From Actinomadura madurae (GTDB lineage: Bacteria; Actinomycetota; Actinomycetes; Streptosporangiales; Streptosporangiaceae): a stretch of DNA of 64,000 bases. This document shows, piece by piece, positions 8,016-17,074 of the stretch. Under the pieces are notes generated by a model, which saw only the letters and a list, made by a program, of their open reading frames with translations, ran no database searches and was not told the DNA's origin. The stretch is taken from assembly GCF_900115095.1 (NCBI RefSeq), contig NZ_FOVH01000003.1, forward strand, positions 434,001 through 498,000, in the 5' to 3' direction. Made by a program: the position numbers and the translations under genes. Position 1 is the stretch's first letter, and each line of letters opens with the position of its first letter.

Positions 8016-9089
8016 TCACCCCGGACGGAGGCAGTTGCGGACGGCCGCGGCGATCTCCAGGTCCTCGCGGGCGGTGACGACCAGGGTGCGGACGGCGGCG
8101 CCCGCGTGGGTGATGTCGGTGTCCCCGTCCGCGGCGGCGTTGCGGTCGGGGTCGACGGCGGCGCCCAGGTGGCCGAGGTCCTCGGCGAGGCGCATCCGGA
8201 CGGACGGGTCGTGCTCCCCGACGCCCCCGGTGAACACGAGCGCGTCGAGCCCGCCGAGCGAGGCGGTCATCGCGGCGGCGCAGGCGCGGAGCCGGTGGTG
8301 GTAGACGTCCAGGGCGGCGAGGGCCGCGACGTCGTGGGCGGCGGCCAGCTCGCGGATGCGGCGCATGTCACCGGTTCCGGTCAGGCCGCGCAGCCCGGAG
8401 TCGCGTTCCAGCGCCCGGTTCACCTCCTCGGCGGTCAGCCCGTGCTTGATCAGCCACAGCGGGATGCCGGGGTCGATGCTGCCCGCCCGCGACGCCATGA
8501 CCAGGCCTTCCAGCGGCGTGAAGCCCATCGTGGTGTCCACCGACCGGCCGCCGGCGACCGCGCAGAGCGACGCGCCCGCGCCGAGGTGGCACACCACCAT
8601 CCGGAGCCCCGCCGGGTCGGTCCCGAGCAGTTCGCCCGCCCGGCGGACGGCGTAGGAGAACGACAGCCCGTGGAAGCCGTAGCGGCGCAGGCCGAACCGC
8701 TCCCGCCACTCCCGGGGGAGCGCGTAGGTCGCGGCCTCGTCCGGCAGGGTGGCGTGGAACGCGGTGTCGAAGCAGGCCACGACCGGGACGCCCGGCAGCG
8801 CCTCGGTGACCGCCGACAGCGCCTCCAGGGACGCCGGCTGGTGCAGCGGGGCGAGGTCGGCGAGGTCGCGGAGCCGCGCGGTGACCGTGGCGTCGACGCG
8901 CACCGCCTCGGTGAAGTCGGTCCCGCCGTGGACGAACCGGACGCCGACCGCGTCCGGTTTCGGCAGCTCCCCGACCAGCCCGGCCAGCTCGTGCTCGGCG
9001 CCCGCGTCGTCCGCCAGGACCGTGCCGTCGGGGTCGAGCAGGCTCACCTTGAGGCTGCTCGACCCCGGGTTGACCGTCAGGACCCGCAT
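8016..9089 (-). CDS. ackA: Acetate kinase
   Basis: 357 residues starting at ATG 9089. It converts acetyl phosphate and ADP to acetate and ATP. Family motifs are clear: VNPGSSSLK at the N-terminus, YGFHGLSF, HLGAGASLCAV, and FTGGVGEHDP for nucleotide binding. It is roughly 40 residues shorter than the usual enzyme of about 400 residues, mainly in the first 80 residues. The start overlaps the phosphoketolase stop by one base (TGATG at 9087-9091), so the two enzymes are translationally coupled and form the end of the phosphoketolase shunt. Confidence 0.95.
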   Translation of the reverse strand: MRVLTVNPGSSSLKVSLLDPDGTVLADDAGAEHELAGLVGELPKPDAVGVRFVHGGTDFTEAVRVDATVTARLRDLADLAPLHQPASLEALSAVTEALPGVPVVACFDTAFHATLPDEAATYALPREWRERFGLRRYGFHGLSFSYAVRRAGELLGTDPAGLRMVVCHLGAGASLCAVAGGRSVDTTMGFTPLEGLVMASRAGSIDPGIPLWLIKHGLTAEEVNRALERDSGLRGLTGTGDMRRIRELAAAHDVAALAALDVYHHRLRACAAAMTASLGGLDALVFTGGVGEHDPSVRMRLAEDLGHLGAAVDPDRNAAADGDTDITHAGAAVRTLVVTAREDLEIAAAVRNCLRPG

Positions 9090-11485
9090 CAGTACGGCCA
9101 CGTCCAGTCGCTCACTTCCGGCGCGTCCTCGCCGTGCTCCCGGGTGTACGCGCGCAGGAACAGCCGCTGGTCGGCCATCCGCTGCCGGACGTGGGCGACG
9201 CGCCCGCCGAGCGACGGGACCCGGTCGATGACGTCCATGACCAGGTGGTAGCGGTCGAGGTCGTTCAGCATGACCATGTCGAACGGCGTGGTCGTCGTCC
9301 CCTCCTCCTTGTAGCCGCGGACGTGCAGGTTGGGGTGCCCGGCGCGGCGGTAGGTGAGGCGGTGGACGAGGTACGGGTAGCCGTGGAACGCGAAGATCAC
9401 GGGCTTGTCCGTGGTGAACAGGGCGTCGTACTCGGCGTCCGGCATGCCGTGCGGGTGCTCGCTCGGCGGCAGCAGCCGCATGAGGTCCACGACGTTCACG
9501 ACCCGGACGCGCAGCTCGGGGAACAGCCGCCGGAGCAGGTCGGCGGCGGCGAGGGTCTCCAGCGTCGGGATGTCGCCCGCGCAGGCCAGCACCACGTCCG
9601 GGTCGGCGCCGCCTCCGTGGTGGTCGGCGGGGTCGGCTGGTCGGGGCGAACTCGTCGACGCCCACTCCCAGATGCCGATGCCGCGGGTGCAGTGCGCGAT
9701 CGCGGCGTCCATCGGCAGCCAGTTCAGCGCGGGCTGCTTCCCGGCCACGACCACGTTGACGTAGTCCCGGGACCGCAGGCAGTGGTCGCCGACCGACAGC
9801 AGCGTGTTGGCGTCCGGCGGCAGGTACACCCGGATGATCTCCGGCTTCTTGTTCATGACGACGTCGAGGAAGCCGGGGTCCTGGTGGGTGAAGCCGTTGT
9901 GGTCCTGCCGCCACACGTGCGACGACAGCAGGTAGTTCAGCGAGGCGATCGGCCGCCGCCACGGCAGGCCGCGGGTGACCTTCAGCCACTTCGCGTGCTG
10001 GTTGAACATCGCGTCGACGATGTGCACGAACGCCTCGTAGCTGTTGAACAGCCCGTGCCGCCCGGTGAGGAGGTAGCCCTCCAGCCAGCCCTGGCACAGA
10101 TGCTCGCTCAGCACCTCCATGACCTGGCCGGACGGCCCCTGGTGCTCGTCGGTCGGGAGCCGCTCGCCCTGGAAGACGCGGTCGGTCGCCTCGAACACGT
10201 CGCCGAGCCGGTTGGACGCCGTCTCGTCCGCGCCCATGATCCGGAAGTTGGACGGGTTGGCCTTCACGACGTCGCGCAGGAACGCCCCGAGCCTCCGGGT
10301 GGGTTCGGACGCCGTCGTGCCCGGTTTGTCCACCGGGACGGCGTAGTCGCGGAAGTCCGGCAGCGTCAGCGGTTTCAGCAGCAGCCCGCCGTTGGCGTGC
10401 GGGTTGGCGCTCATCCGCCGCCCGCCCTCGGGCGCGAGGGCCCGCAGCGCGGCCACCGGGCGGCCCTCCTCGTCGAACAGCTCCTCGGGACGGTAGGAGC
10501 GCAGCCATTCCTCCAGCTGCGCGAGGTGCCCGGGGTCGTCGCGGACGCCGCTGAGCGGAACCTGGTGGGAGCGCCACGTGTTCTCGACGGGCAGGCCGTC
10601 CACCTTTTTCGGGCCCGTCCAGCCCTTGGGGGACCGCAGGACGATCATGGGCCAGCGGCGCCGCTCGGAGGCCCGCCCCGTGCGCGCGCCGTGCTGGATC
10701 TCGGCGATCTCGTCGAGCGCCTGGCCGAGCGCGGCGGCCATCTTGCGGTGCATGGACGCCGGCTCGTCCCCGCTCACGAGGAACGGCCGGTACCCGTACC
10801 CGTCGAGGAGCTGCACCAGCTCCTCCTCGGGGATCCGCGCCAGCACCGTCGGGTTCGCGATCTTGTAGCCGTTCAGGTGCAGGATCGGAAGGACGGCCCC
10901 GTCCTTCACCGGGTCGAGGAACTTGTTGGAGTGCCAGCTCGCCGCCAGCGGCCCGGTCTCGGCCTCGCCGTCCCCGACGATGCAGGCGACGACCAGGCCG
11001 GGGTTGTCGAACGCCGCCCCGTACGCGTGGGCGAGCGAGTACCCCAGCTCACCGCCCTCGTGGATGGACCCGGGCGTCTCCGGCGCCACGTGGCTCGGCA
11101 CGCCGCCGGGGAAGGAGAACTGCCGGAAGAGCCGGCGCATCCCGGCGGTGTCCTGCGAGACGTCCGGGTACACCTCGCTGTAGGTGCCCTCCAGCCACGC
11201 GTTCGCGACCGCCGAGGGCCCGCCGTGCCCCGGCCCCATGATGTAGATCATGTCCAGGTCGCGGGTCCTGATCGCGCGGTTCAGGTGGGCGTAGCAGAAG
11301 TTCAGGCCCGGCGAGGTGCCCCAGTGCCCGAGCAGCCGCGGCTTGATGTGGTCCCGGGCGAGCGGCTCGCGCAGCAGCGGGTTGTCGAGCAGGTAGATCT
11401 GCCCCACGGACAGGTAGTTGGCGGCTCTCCAGTATGCGTCGATCTCCCTCACGTCGTCATCGTTCATGGCGACGGACTCGGCCAT
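9089..11485 (-). CDS. xfp: Xylulose-5-phosphate/fructose-6-phosphate phosphoketolase
   Basis: 798 residues, the usual length. It is a thiamine-diphosphate enzyme splitting xylulose 5-phosphate or fructose 6-phosphate with phosphate into acetyl phosphate and an aldose phosphate. The N-terminal [44 protein letters not shown] and the thiamine-binding [13 protein letters not shown] stretch are diagnostic. A GGAGGG ribosome site stands seven bases before ATG 11485. It is directly followed by ackA with a one-base overlap, so acetyl phosphate is used at once for ATP. Control region is the 482-bp divergent spacer shared with the amidase. Confidence 0.97.
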   Translation of the reverse strand: MAESVAMNDDDVREIDAYWRAANYLSVGQIYLLDNPLLREPLARDHIKPRLLGHWGTSPGLNFCYAHLNRAIRTRDLDMIYIMGPGHGGPSAVANAWLEGTYSEVYPDVSQDTAGMRRLFRQFSFPGGVPSHVAPETPGSIHEGGELGYSLAHAYGAAFDNPGLVVACIVGDGEAETGPLAASWHSNKFLDPVKDGAVLPILHLNGYKIANPTVLARIPEEELVQLLDGYGYRPFLVSGDEPASMHRKMAAALGQALDEIAEIQHGARTGRASERRRWPMIVLRSPKGWTGPKKVDGLPVENTWRSHQVPLSGVRDDPGHLAQLEEWLRSYRPEELFDEEGRPVAALRALAPEGGRRMSANPHANGGLLLKPLTLPDFRDYAVPVDKPGTTASEPTRRLGAFLRDVVKANPSNFRIMGADETASNRLGDVFEATDRVFQGERLPTDEHQGPSGQVMEVLSEHLCQGWLEGYLLTGRHGLFNSYEAFVHIVDAMFNQHAKWLKVTRGLPWRRPIASLNYLLSSHVWRQDHNGFTHQDPGFLDVVMNKKPEIIRVYLPPDANTLLSVGDHCLRSRDYVNVVVAGKQPALNWLPMDAAIAHCTRGIGIWEWASTSSPRPADPADHHGGGADPDVVLACAGDIPTLETLAAADLLRRLFPELRVRVVNVVDLMRLLPPSEHPHGMPDAEYDALFTTDKPVIFAFHGYPYLVHRLTYRRAGHPNLHVRGYKEEGTTTTPFDMVMLNDLDRYHLVMDVIDRVPSLGGRVAHVRQRMADQRLFLRAYTREHGEDAPEVSDWTWPY

Positions 11486-11967
11486 GGCGCGTCCCTCCGG
11501 TGCTCGTACCGCCCTGGGGGGATCACGTCCCCCGAACCGGCGTCCTGAACCGTCACGGCGAGCCCATCATCGGAACGCGCGCCGGGCCAGGGCCTAACGT
11601 CCCGCGCGCACGAACGAGGCCACGGCGCGTGGCCGTGGCCTCGTTCCCCCCACCCTGGATGCGGACGCCGGCCGGTTACAGGGGCGGTGATCGCGCCGCT
11701 GATCGGCGGACCTCCGCCCCGCCCCCCAGCGAACCGGTGCCGGCGTCTCCCCTCGGTGCGTTGAAGCCTGCCTCGTACCGGCGCGTAGGTTCACCGCTCC
11801 GGGGCGGCGGTCGGTGAACGGCGGACGGGCTGCGACGAGAGGCTGACGCTGTGCGACGAATGGGCGACGCAGAGCGACCAGCGGAGGTCTCGGGCGTCCG
11901 GCGTCCCGGCCGGCGTGCGGTCTGCCATGCTACGCAGACCGGTACGGGTGACGGGCAAGGAGGCGGA
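11486..11967. other. 482-bp divergent spacer between xfp and amidase
   Basis: No convincing gene. It holds the xfp ribosome site next to 11485, a strong isolated hairpin at 11613-11645, and the amidase ribosome site AAGGAGG at 11958-11964. Open frames crossing it lack ribosome sites. No clear pair of -35 and -10 boxes was found for either gene. Confidence 0.6.
11613..11645. terminator. Perfect 13-bp hairpin, terminator-like or leader element
   Basis: AACGAGGCCACGG and its exact complement CCGTGGCCTCGTT are separated by a 7-base loop and followed on the + strand by six C. Its place is odd: it lies between two divergent starts, so it ends neither annotated gene. It may terminate an unrecognised short RNA or shape the 5' leader of xfp or the amidase. 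Confidence 0.6.
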
Positions 11968-13302
11968 ATGGGCGGGTTCTTCTCCGGACGGACGCTGGCC
12001 GGCATCGGCCGCGACCTGCGTTCGGGACGGGCGTCGGCGCGGGAGCTGGCCGCGCGCGCCCTGGAGTCCGTCGACCCCGACCTGAACGCCTTCGTGACCC
12101 TGGACCCGGAGGGCGCCGATGCCGCCGCCGCGTGGGCGGACGAGGAGCGGGCGTCCGGCATCGACCGGGGCCCGCTGCACGGCGTCCCCGTCGCCGTGAA
12201 GGACATCATCGACGTCGCGGGCCTGCCCACCGGGATGGGCTCGGCGCACTACGCCGGCAATGTCGCCGACGTCGACGCCGCGTGCGTGACGATGCTCCGC
12301 GACGCCGGCGCCGTCATCGTCGGGAAGACCGGCACGCAGGAGTTCGCGTTCGGCGGCACCGGCGATGTGTCGGTGAACGGCCCGGTGCGCAACCCGCACG
12401 ACCGGGAGCGGATGTCGGGCGGGTCCAGCAGCGGCAGCGCGGTCGCCGTCGCCGCCGGGATGGTCCCGCTCGCCCTCGGCACCGACACCGGCGGGTCGGT
12501 GCGCATCCCGTCCGCGTTCTGCGGGATCGCCGGATTCAAGCCCGCGCACGGCGCGATCCCCGCCGACGGCGTGTTCCCGCTGGCGCGCTCGCTGGACCAC
12601 GTGGGCGTCCTCGCCGGCACCGCCGCCGACTGCCGCACCGCCTACCGCGCCCTGACCGGTCCCGCGGAGGCCGACCCCGCGCCCGTGGACGCGGCCGCCC
12701 CGCACGGGCGGATCGCCTGGATCGAGCCGCCCGCCTGCGACCCCGAGGTGGAGCGGACCGTCCGGGCGCTGTTCCCGGACGCGCCCGCCGAGCGGGTCGA
12801 CTTCGCCGGGATCCGGCAGGTGTTCCTCGCCGTCGAGTTCAGCGAGGCGGCCGACGTGCACGCCGAACGGGTCGCCGAGGCGCCCGGCCTCTACCGGCCG
12901 GAGACGCTCGGGCGCCTGGAGGAGGCCGCCCGGATGCCCGGCTGGCGGCTCGTCCGGGCGCTGCGCGAGCGGGACCGGCACGCGCGGGAGGTCGACGCGC
13001 TGCTCGACCGCTACGACCTGCTGGCGATGCCCACCATGCCGATCACCGCCCCGCCGATCGGTGCCACCGAGGTCGGGCTCGGCCCCCTCACCCCGCTGCT
13101 GGTCAGCCTCACGTCCGCGTGGAACGTGCTGGGGCTGCCCGCGCTGACCGTCCCCGCCGGGACCGTCGGCGGCCTGCCCGTCGGGGCGCAGCTCGTCGCC
13201 CGGCGCGGCGCCGAGAGCCTCCTCTTCGCCGCCGCCGACCGGCTCGGGCCTCTGCGGGGGGACGACCCCCCACACCCCCCGGAGAGCTCCGGTCAGAGGT
13301 AG
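11968..13302 (+). CDS. Amidase signature family hydrolase
   Basis: 444 residues from ATG 11968, fixed by AAGGAGG at 11958-11964. The Lys-cisSer-Ser triad is visible: Lys in PVAVKDIIDVAG (about residue 76), the Gly/Ser loop MSGGSSSGSAVAVAAG (about 150), and the nucleophile in GTDTGGSVRIPS (about 176). The family cleaves amides, including small aliphatic amides, allophanate and aryl amides; substrate is not predictable, and absence of the GatB/GatC context argues against the GatA role. The last 17 codons run through a C-run repeat (copy B), so the tail DDPPHPPESSGQR looks acquired. It overlaps the convergent AAA+ gene by 10 bp. Confidence 0.9.
   Translation: MGGFFSGRTLAGIGRDLRSGRASARELAARALESVDPDLNAFVTLDPEGADAAAAWADEERASGIDRGPLHGVPVAVKDIIDVAGLPTGMGSAHYAGNVADVDAACVTMLRDAGAVIVGKTGTQEFAFGGTGDVSVNGPVRNPHDRERMSGGSSSGSAVAVAAGMVPLALGTDTGGSVRIPSAFCGIAGFKPAHGAIPADGVFPLARSLDHVGVLAGTAADCRTAYRALTGPAEADPAPVDAAAPHGRIAWIEPPACDPEVERTVRALFPDAPAERVDFAGIRQVFLAVEFSEAADVHAERVAEAPGLYRPETLGRLEEAARMPGWRLVRALRERDRHAREVDALLDRYDLLAMPTMPITAPPIGATEVGLGPLTPLLVSLTSAWNVLGLPALTVPAGTVGGLPVGAQLVARRGAESLLFAAADRLGPLRGDDPPHPPESSGQR
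13256..13283 (+). repeat. C-run palindromic repeat, copy B
   Basis: Six G, ACGA, six C, ACA, six C, GGA, lying within the last codons of the amidase. The G6/C6 hairpin could help end transcription in both directions between the convergent amidase and AAA+ genes. Confidence 0.7.
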
Positions 13303-16022
13303 AGCCCGAAGAACTCCTCGGGGTGGTCGAGGAGCGGCGGCAGGTCGTCGGCGGTCAGGGTGACCAGCTCCTTCCGGCTGGGCACCTTGACCGGCTCCCC
13401 GTCCTTCCCGGACGCGCCCTTCCCGGCCGGCCCCTCCTTCCTGACCGACACGGCGGCGGACGCGACCCGGTCCGCCTGGTTCGCGACGGCGACGTCCAGC
13501 ATGTTGCGCATCAGGCGGCCGTTGCCGAACGACGGGCCGCGGGGCGCGCGGCGCAGCATCGTCCGCAGCACGTCGGCGGTGCCGGGCGCCAGCTCGAACC
13601 CGTCGGCGGCGGCGAGCTGCCCGAACACGGTGATCAGCTCGTCGTCGGTGTAGTCCGGGAAGTGGATCTGCTTGGGGAAGCGCGAGTCCAGGCCCGGGTT
13701 GGCGGCGAGGAACTCGGCCATCTCCTGCTGGTAGCCGGCGACGATCACGACCAGGTCGTCGCGGTGGTCCTCCATCAGCTTGACCAGCTCGGCGATCGCC
13801 TCGTGCCCGTAGTCGCCCTTCAGCGGCGACTGCGTCAGCGTGTACGCCTCGTCGATGAACAGCACGCCGCCGATCGCGCGCTCCACCAGCCGCCGTGTCC
13901 GGGGCGCGGTCTGCCCGATGTACTCGCCGACCAGGTGGGCGCGGGACGCCTCCACCAGATGCCCGGACGACAGCACGCCGAGCCGCTTGTAGATGCGGCC
14001 GAGCAGCCGGGCCACCATCGTCTTGCCGGTCCCCGGGTTGCCGGTGAACACCATGTGCCGCGTCGGCGGGGTGATCTGGAGCCCGTTCTCGCTGCGCAGC
14101 CGCGCCGCGTGCGTCCCGGCGACCAGCAGCGCGATCTCGTGCTTGACGGTGTCGAGCCCGGTGAGGTCGCGCAGCTCCGCCAGCGGGTTCCCGGGCACCT
14201 GCGCGGTGTCCAGCGTGTCGGGGATGTCCTGCTTGCGGACGACGAGCTCGTCGCCGGGCGCGGTCCGGGCGCGGACCGCCGCGACCGTCAGGTCGGCGAG
14301 ATGCGGCGCCAGCCGGGCGTTGCGGAGCGTCTGCACCGGCGGCGTCGCCGCCAGCAGCGCGCCCGCCGCCTCCACGGCCGGCCGGGTCCCGCGCGCCCCG
14401 CGGGCGTCCAGCGCCCGGCGGAACAGCTCGGCGTGGCCCGCCGCGGTGAACGGCCGGGTCCGCGCGATCCGGAACCGCTGCGGCAGCACGGGGTTGATGT
14501 CGCGGATCCGGTCCTCGCCGCCCGCGTCGCACAGCGCCACCAGGTTCAGGTCCGGGTGGACGGCGAGCAGCCGGTGCAGCTCGGCGGCCAGCGCCTCGCC
14601 GTTGCCGGGGTCGGTGACGATCCCGTCCAGGCCCTCGATGATGAGCAGCCGCTCGCCGGCGCAGTCGCGGGCGTCGGCGTGCAGCCGGGCGACGGCGTCC
14701 GACAGGCGCTGCCCGGCGAACAGGTTCTCGGTGATCCAGTGCGGGTCGCGGCCGAGCGCCAGCGCCTTGCCCAGCTCCTGCGCGGCGTCCCGCTTGCCGG
14801 TGCCGTCGGGCCCGCTGAGCAGCAGCCGGACGGGCTCGCTGCCGCGGGTCAGCTCGTCCAGTGCCGCCGTCACCTCCGGCTGCCCGACCAGCGACGTGGC
14901 GATCTCCGGACGCCCGCCCGCCGCGCCCGCGGACGCGCCGTCGGCCGCCGCGGGCAGGCTCGGCAGCGTCTCGGTGAGCGGGTTGACGACGCGGCGGCGC
15001 GGCGCGTACAGGCGGCGCAGGTCCGTCTGGAACTGGCCGACCGGGATCCACTCCGACTTCGGGAACCACGGGTCGCCCGGCAGGCCCTGGACGACCGCGA
15101 TGAACCGCATCGCCATGTCCAGCCAGCCGCGGCAGGCGTCGGCGGCGCCCGCGACCAGCGCCCGGACGAGCCACGCCCGCGTCCGCTCCTGCCACGCGCC
15201 CGCCTTGAACCCGCGGCGCTCCGCGGGGAACCGCTGCTGGAGCTCGCGGTACCGGTCCTCGCCCAGCGCGACCGCCAGCTCCGCCGGGACCTCCTCCATG
15301 CTCCCCTGGAGGAGCAGCTGGATCAGGTGGACCTCGACGCTCTCGTCGCGCGGCGCCGCCTCCGACAGCCGCTCGTACGACGCGAGCAGCCCCGCGCACA
15401 CCCACTCCAGATACCCGACGGGCCCGAGCAGCTCGGGCACCGCGGCGACGATGTCGTCGCCCGCGTGCGCGTGCCAGTGCTCGCGCAGCTCCATCTTGGG
15501 CAGGTTCACGTCGCATGCCGGCGGGTCGTCGTACAGCCGCAGCAGCGCCTTGCGGCGCTCCTCCAGCGGCTCGATGCCCTCCAGCACCGACAGGCAGTCG
15601 CGGGCCAGCTCGATCGCCAGCTCCCGGTCGGGCGCCTCGATCAGCCAGTCCACCGGCGGGCGCCACCGGCCGCCGGGCGCGTCCCAGCGGGTCATCCGGG
15701 TGCTGAGCGGCCCCGGGTTCACCAGGTGCCGGTGCAGCAGCCGCTCCGGCAGCTGCGACCACGAGCCCGCCTTGATCGCGCCGCCGCCCGGCAGGAACGC
15801 CAGCATCCCGAAGATCTCCGCGGTGACGAGCGACGCCGGCAGCGTCAGCAGCTTGTGCTCGTCGGTGGTCAGCTCCACCGCCCGCGGGTCGGCCGCCAGC
15901 CCGTCGATCCGGGTCGCGATCTCCTCGAACAGCCCGTCCGGCACGCGCCACGGACCGTACGAGTAGACGTCGAGCACCGGCTCGTCGGTGAGCAGTGGTT
16001 CCAGATGCTCCGGCAGCCGCAA
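13293..16022 (-). CDS. Double-AAA+ ATPase with CbbX/SpoVK-like C-terminal module
   Basis: 909 residues if it begins at TTG 16022, which has GGGGAG six bases upstream; no ATG or GTG fits better, so the start is uncertain. Residues 1-370 are an alpha-helical region that I do not recognise. A first ATPase module (about 380-600) has a degenerate Walker A, GPDGTGKR, lacking the usual Ser/Thr, and LLIIEGLDGI in place of Walker B. The second module (about 640-880) is intact and CbbX/SpoVK-like: TGNPGTGKT, LVGEYIGQTAPRTR and GGVLFIDEAYTL. The architecture recalls EccA-type and CbbX proteins, remodelling ATPases. No type VII secretion or Rubisco genes are near, so its target is unknown. Confidence 0.83.
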   Translation of the reverse strand: MRLPEHLEPLLTDEPVLDVYSYGPWRVPDGLFEEIATRIDGLAADPRAVELTTDEHKLLTLPASLVTAEIFGMLAFLPGGGAIKAGSWSQLPERLLHRHLVNPGPLSTRMTRWDAPGGRWRPPVDWLIEAPDRELAIELARDCLSVLEGIEPLEERRKALLRLYDDPPACDVNLPKMELREHWHAHAGDDIVAAVPELLGPVGYLEWVCAGLLASYERLSEAAPRDESVEVHLIQLLLQGSMEEVPAELAVALGEDRYRELQQRFPAERRGFKAGAWQERTRAWLVRALVAGAADACRGWLDMAMRFIAVVQGLPGDPWFPKSEWIPVGQFQTDLRRLYAPRRRVVNPLTETLPSLPAAADGASAGAAGGRPEIATSLVGQPEVTAALDELTRGSEPVRLLLSGPDGTGKRDAAQELGKALALGRDPHWITENLFAGQRLSDAVARLHADARDCAGERLLIIEGLDGIVTDPGNGEALAAELHRLLAVHPDLNLVALCDAGGEDRIRDINPVLPQRFRIARTRPFTAAGHAELFRRALDARGARGTRPAVEAAGALLAATPPVQTLRNARLAPHLADLTVAAVRARTAPGDELVVRKQDIPDTLDTAQVPGNPLAELRDLTGLDTVKHEIALLVAGTHAARLRSENGLQITPPTRHMVFTGNPGTGKTMVARLLGRIYKRLGVLSSGHLVEASRAHLVGEYIGQTAPRTRRLVERAIGGVLFIDEAYTLTQSPLKGDYGHEAIAELVKLMEDHRDDLVVIVAGYQQEMAEFLAANPGLDSRFPKQIHFPDYTDDELITVFGQLAAADGFELAPGTADVLRTMLRRAPRGPSFGNGRLMRNMLDVAVANQADRVASAAVSVRKEGPAGKGASGKDGEPVKVPSRKELVTLTADDLPPLLDHPEEFFGLYL

Positions 16023-16108
16023 CGAACTCTCCCCAAGAACGCCCAAAAGAGGGGTACAGCTTATGTTTTCAGATCGGATGGTGTGTCGTCCGCACCCCCC
16101 GCTCACGT

Positions 16109-17071
16109 TCACGGGCGGCGAAGCGACTCCACCGCGATGCGGGCCGCGGTGCCGATGACGGCGTCGGCCTCCGGGAGGACGGCGATCGGGAGCAGCGACC
16201 TGGTGAACACCGCCACCGCGTAGCGCGCCCCGTCGGGGTACTCGACGGCGCCGACCTCGTTGCGGAGCGTCGGCAGCGTGCCGGTCTTGCCGCTGACCAC
16301 GACGTCGTCGTAGGGGAACCCGGAGGAGAGGCGGTGCGGCCACACCTGCAGGCCGAACAGGCGCCGCATCGCCGCGCAGCCGCCGGCGGGCGCGGCCTCG
16401 TCCCGCCAGACCATCGACAGCAGCCGGGTCATGTCGCGGGGGGTGCTGCGGCTCGTGCGCAGCGGGTCGAGGGCGCGCAGCCGCCCCCGCACGCCCGGAT
16501 CGTCCAGCATGGCCCACACCTCGGCGAAGCTGCCCGCGCCGGCGTCGGCGAGCAGCGTCTCGTGCAGCTCGCGGCCGTCGACCTCGATGACGGTGCCGTC
16601 CAGGCCGAGCTCGGCGGCCGTCGCGTTGACGGCCTCCCGGCCGACCCGGTCCATGATGACGTCGGCGGCGGCGTTGTCGCTGACGGTGATCATCAGGCAG
16701 GTGAGGTCGCGCAGCGACATCCGCACCTCGTCCAGCAGCGCCGACACCCCGGTCGGCCCGGCGGTCCGGTCGTCCGGGCGCAGCGTGACCTGCTCGGCCG
16801 GATCCAGCAGCCCCCGCGCGGCCTGCCGGTGGAACGCCACGAGCAGCGGCACCTTGAACACCGACGCGAGCACGACCGGCTCGTCGGCGCCGACCGCGAC
16901 CTCCCGCCCGGTGTCCATGTCCACGACGTGCAGGAACCCGGTGACCCCGGCGGCCCGGAACTCCGCCTCGATCCGCCCCACCACGTCCACGACCACGTCC
17001 CGGCTCGCTTCGCTCATGCCGGCCGCTGGTGGGGGGCCGACCCCCCACGCCCCCCGGTTCGCTTCGCTCAT
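16109..17071 (-). CDS. Class A beta-lactamase-like serine hydrolase, no signal peptide
   Basis: 320 residues from ATG 17071, which overlaps the LysR stop (ATGA); an in-frame ATG at 17017 would give 302 residues. The penicillin-recognising fold is clear: SVFK (Ser70-Lys73), SDN (131-133) and SGKTGTLP near 255. The omega-loop region reads RLRALDPLRTSRSTPRDM, with no Glu-x-x-x-Asn as in true class A enzymes, so hydrolysis of beta-lactams may be weak or absent. There is no signal peptide or lipobox, suggesting a cytoplasmic protein. The first 18 codons pass through a repeat element between two copies of the start region. Neighbours are a LysR regulator, a transpeptidase and a real beta-lactamase. 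Confidence 0.85.
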   Translation of the reverse strand: MSEANRGAWGVGPPPAAGMSEASRDVVVDVVGRIEAEFRAAGVTGFLHVVDMDTGREVAVGADEPVVLASVFKVPLLVAFHRQAARGLLDPAEQVTLRPDDRTAGPTGVSALLDEVRMSLRDLTCLMITVSDNAAADVIMDRVGREAVNATAAELGLDGTVIEVDGRELHETLLADAGAGSFAEVWAMLDDPGVRGRLRALDPLRTSRSTPRDMTRLLSMVWRDEAAPAGGCAAMRRLFGLQVWPHRLSSGFPYDDVVVSGKTGTLPTLRNEVGAVEYPDGARYAVAVFTRSLLPIAVLPEADAVIGTAARIAVESLRRP

Positions 17072-17074
17072 GCC
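17001..17074 (+). repeat. C-run palindromic repeat, copy C, bracketed by 20-bp direct repeats
   Basis: The core (17030-17057) is TGGGGGG, CCGA, CCCCCCA, then CG and six C followed by GG. It is flanked by CGGCTCGCTTCGCTCATGCC (17001-17020) and CGGTTCGCTTCGCTCATGCC (17055-17074), 19 of 20 bases identical. The flanks each contain the start codon region of the serine hydrolase, displaced by 54 bp, which is 18 codons in frame. Confidence 0.75.

Noticed and set aside
11791-15951. Minus-strand open frame of about 1390 codons
   Set aside because: Out-of-frame shadow of the AAA+ gene and antisense of the amidase; no motifs.
12132-16223. Plus-strand open frame of about 1360 codons through amidase and AAA+ genes
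   Set aside because: Same shadow effect; it runs out of frame through the amidase and antisense to the ATPase.
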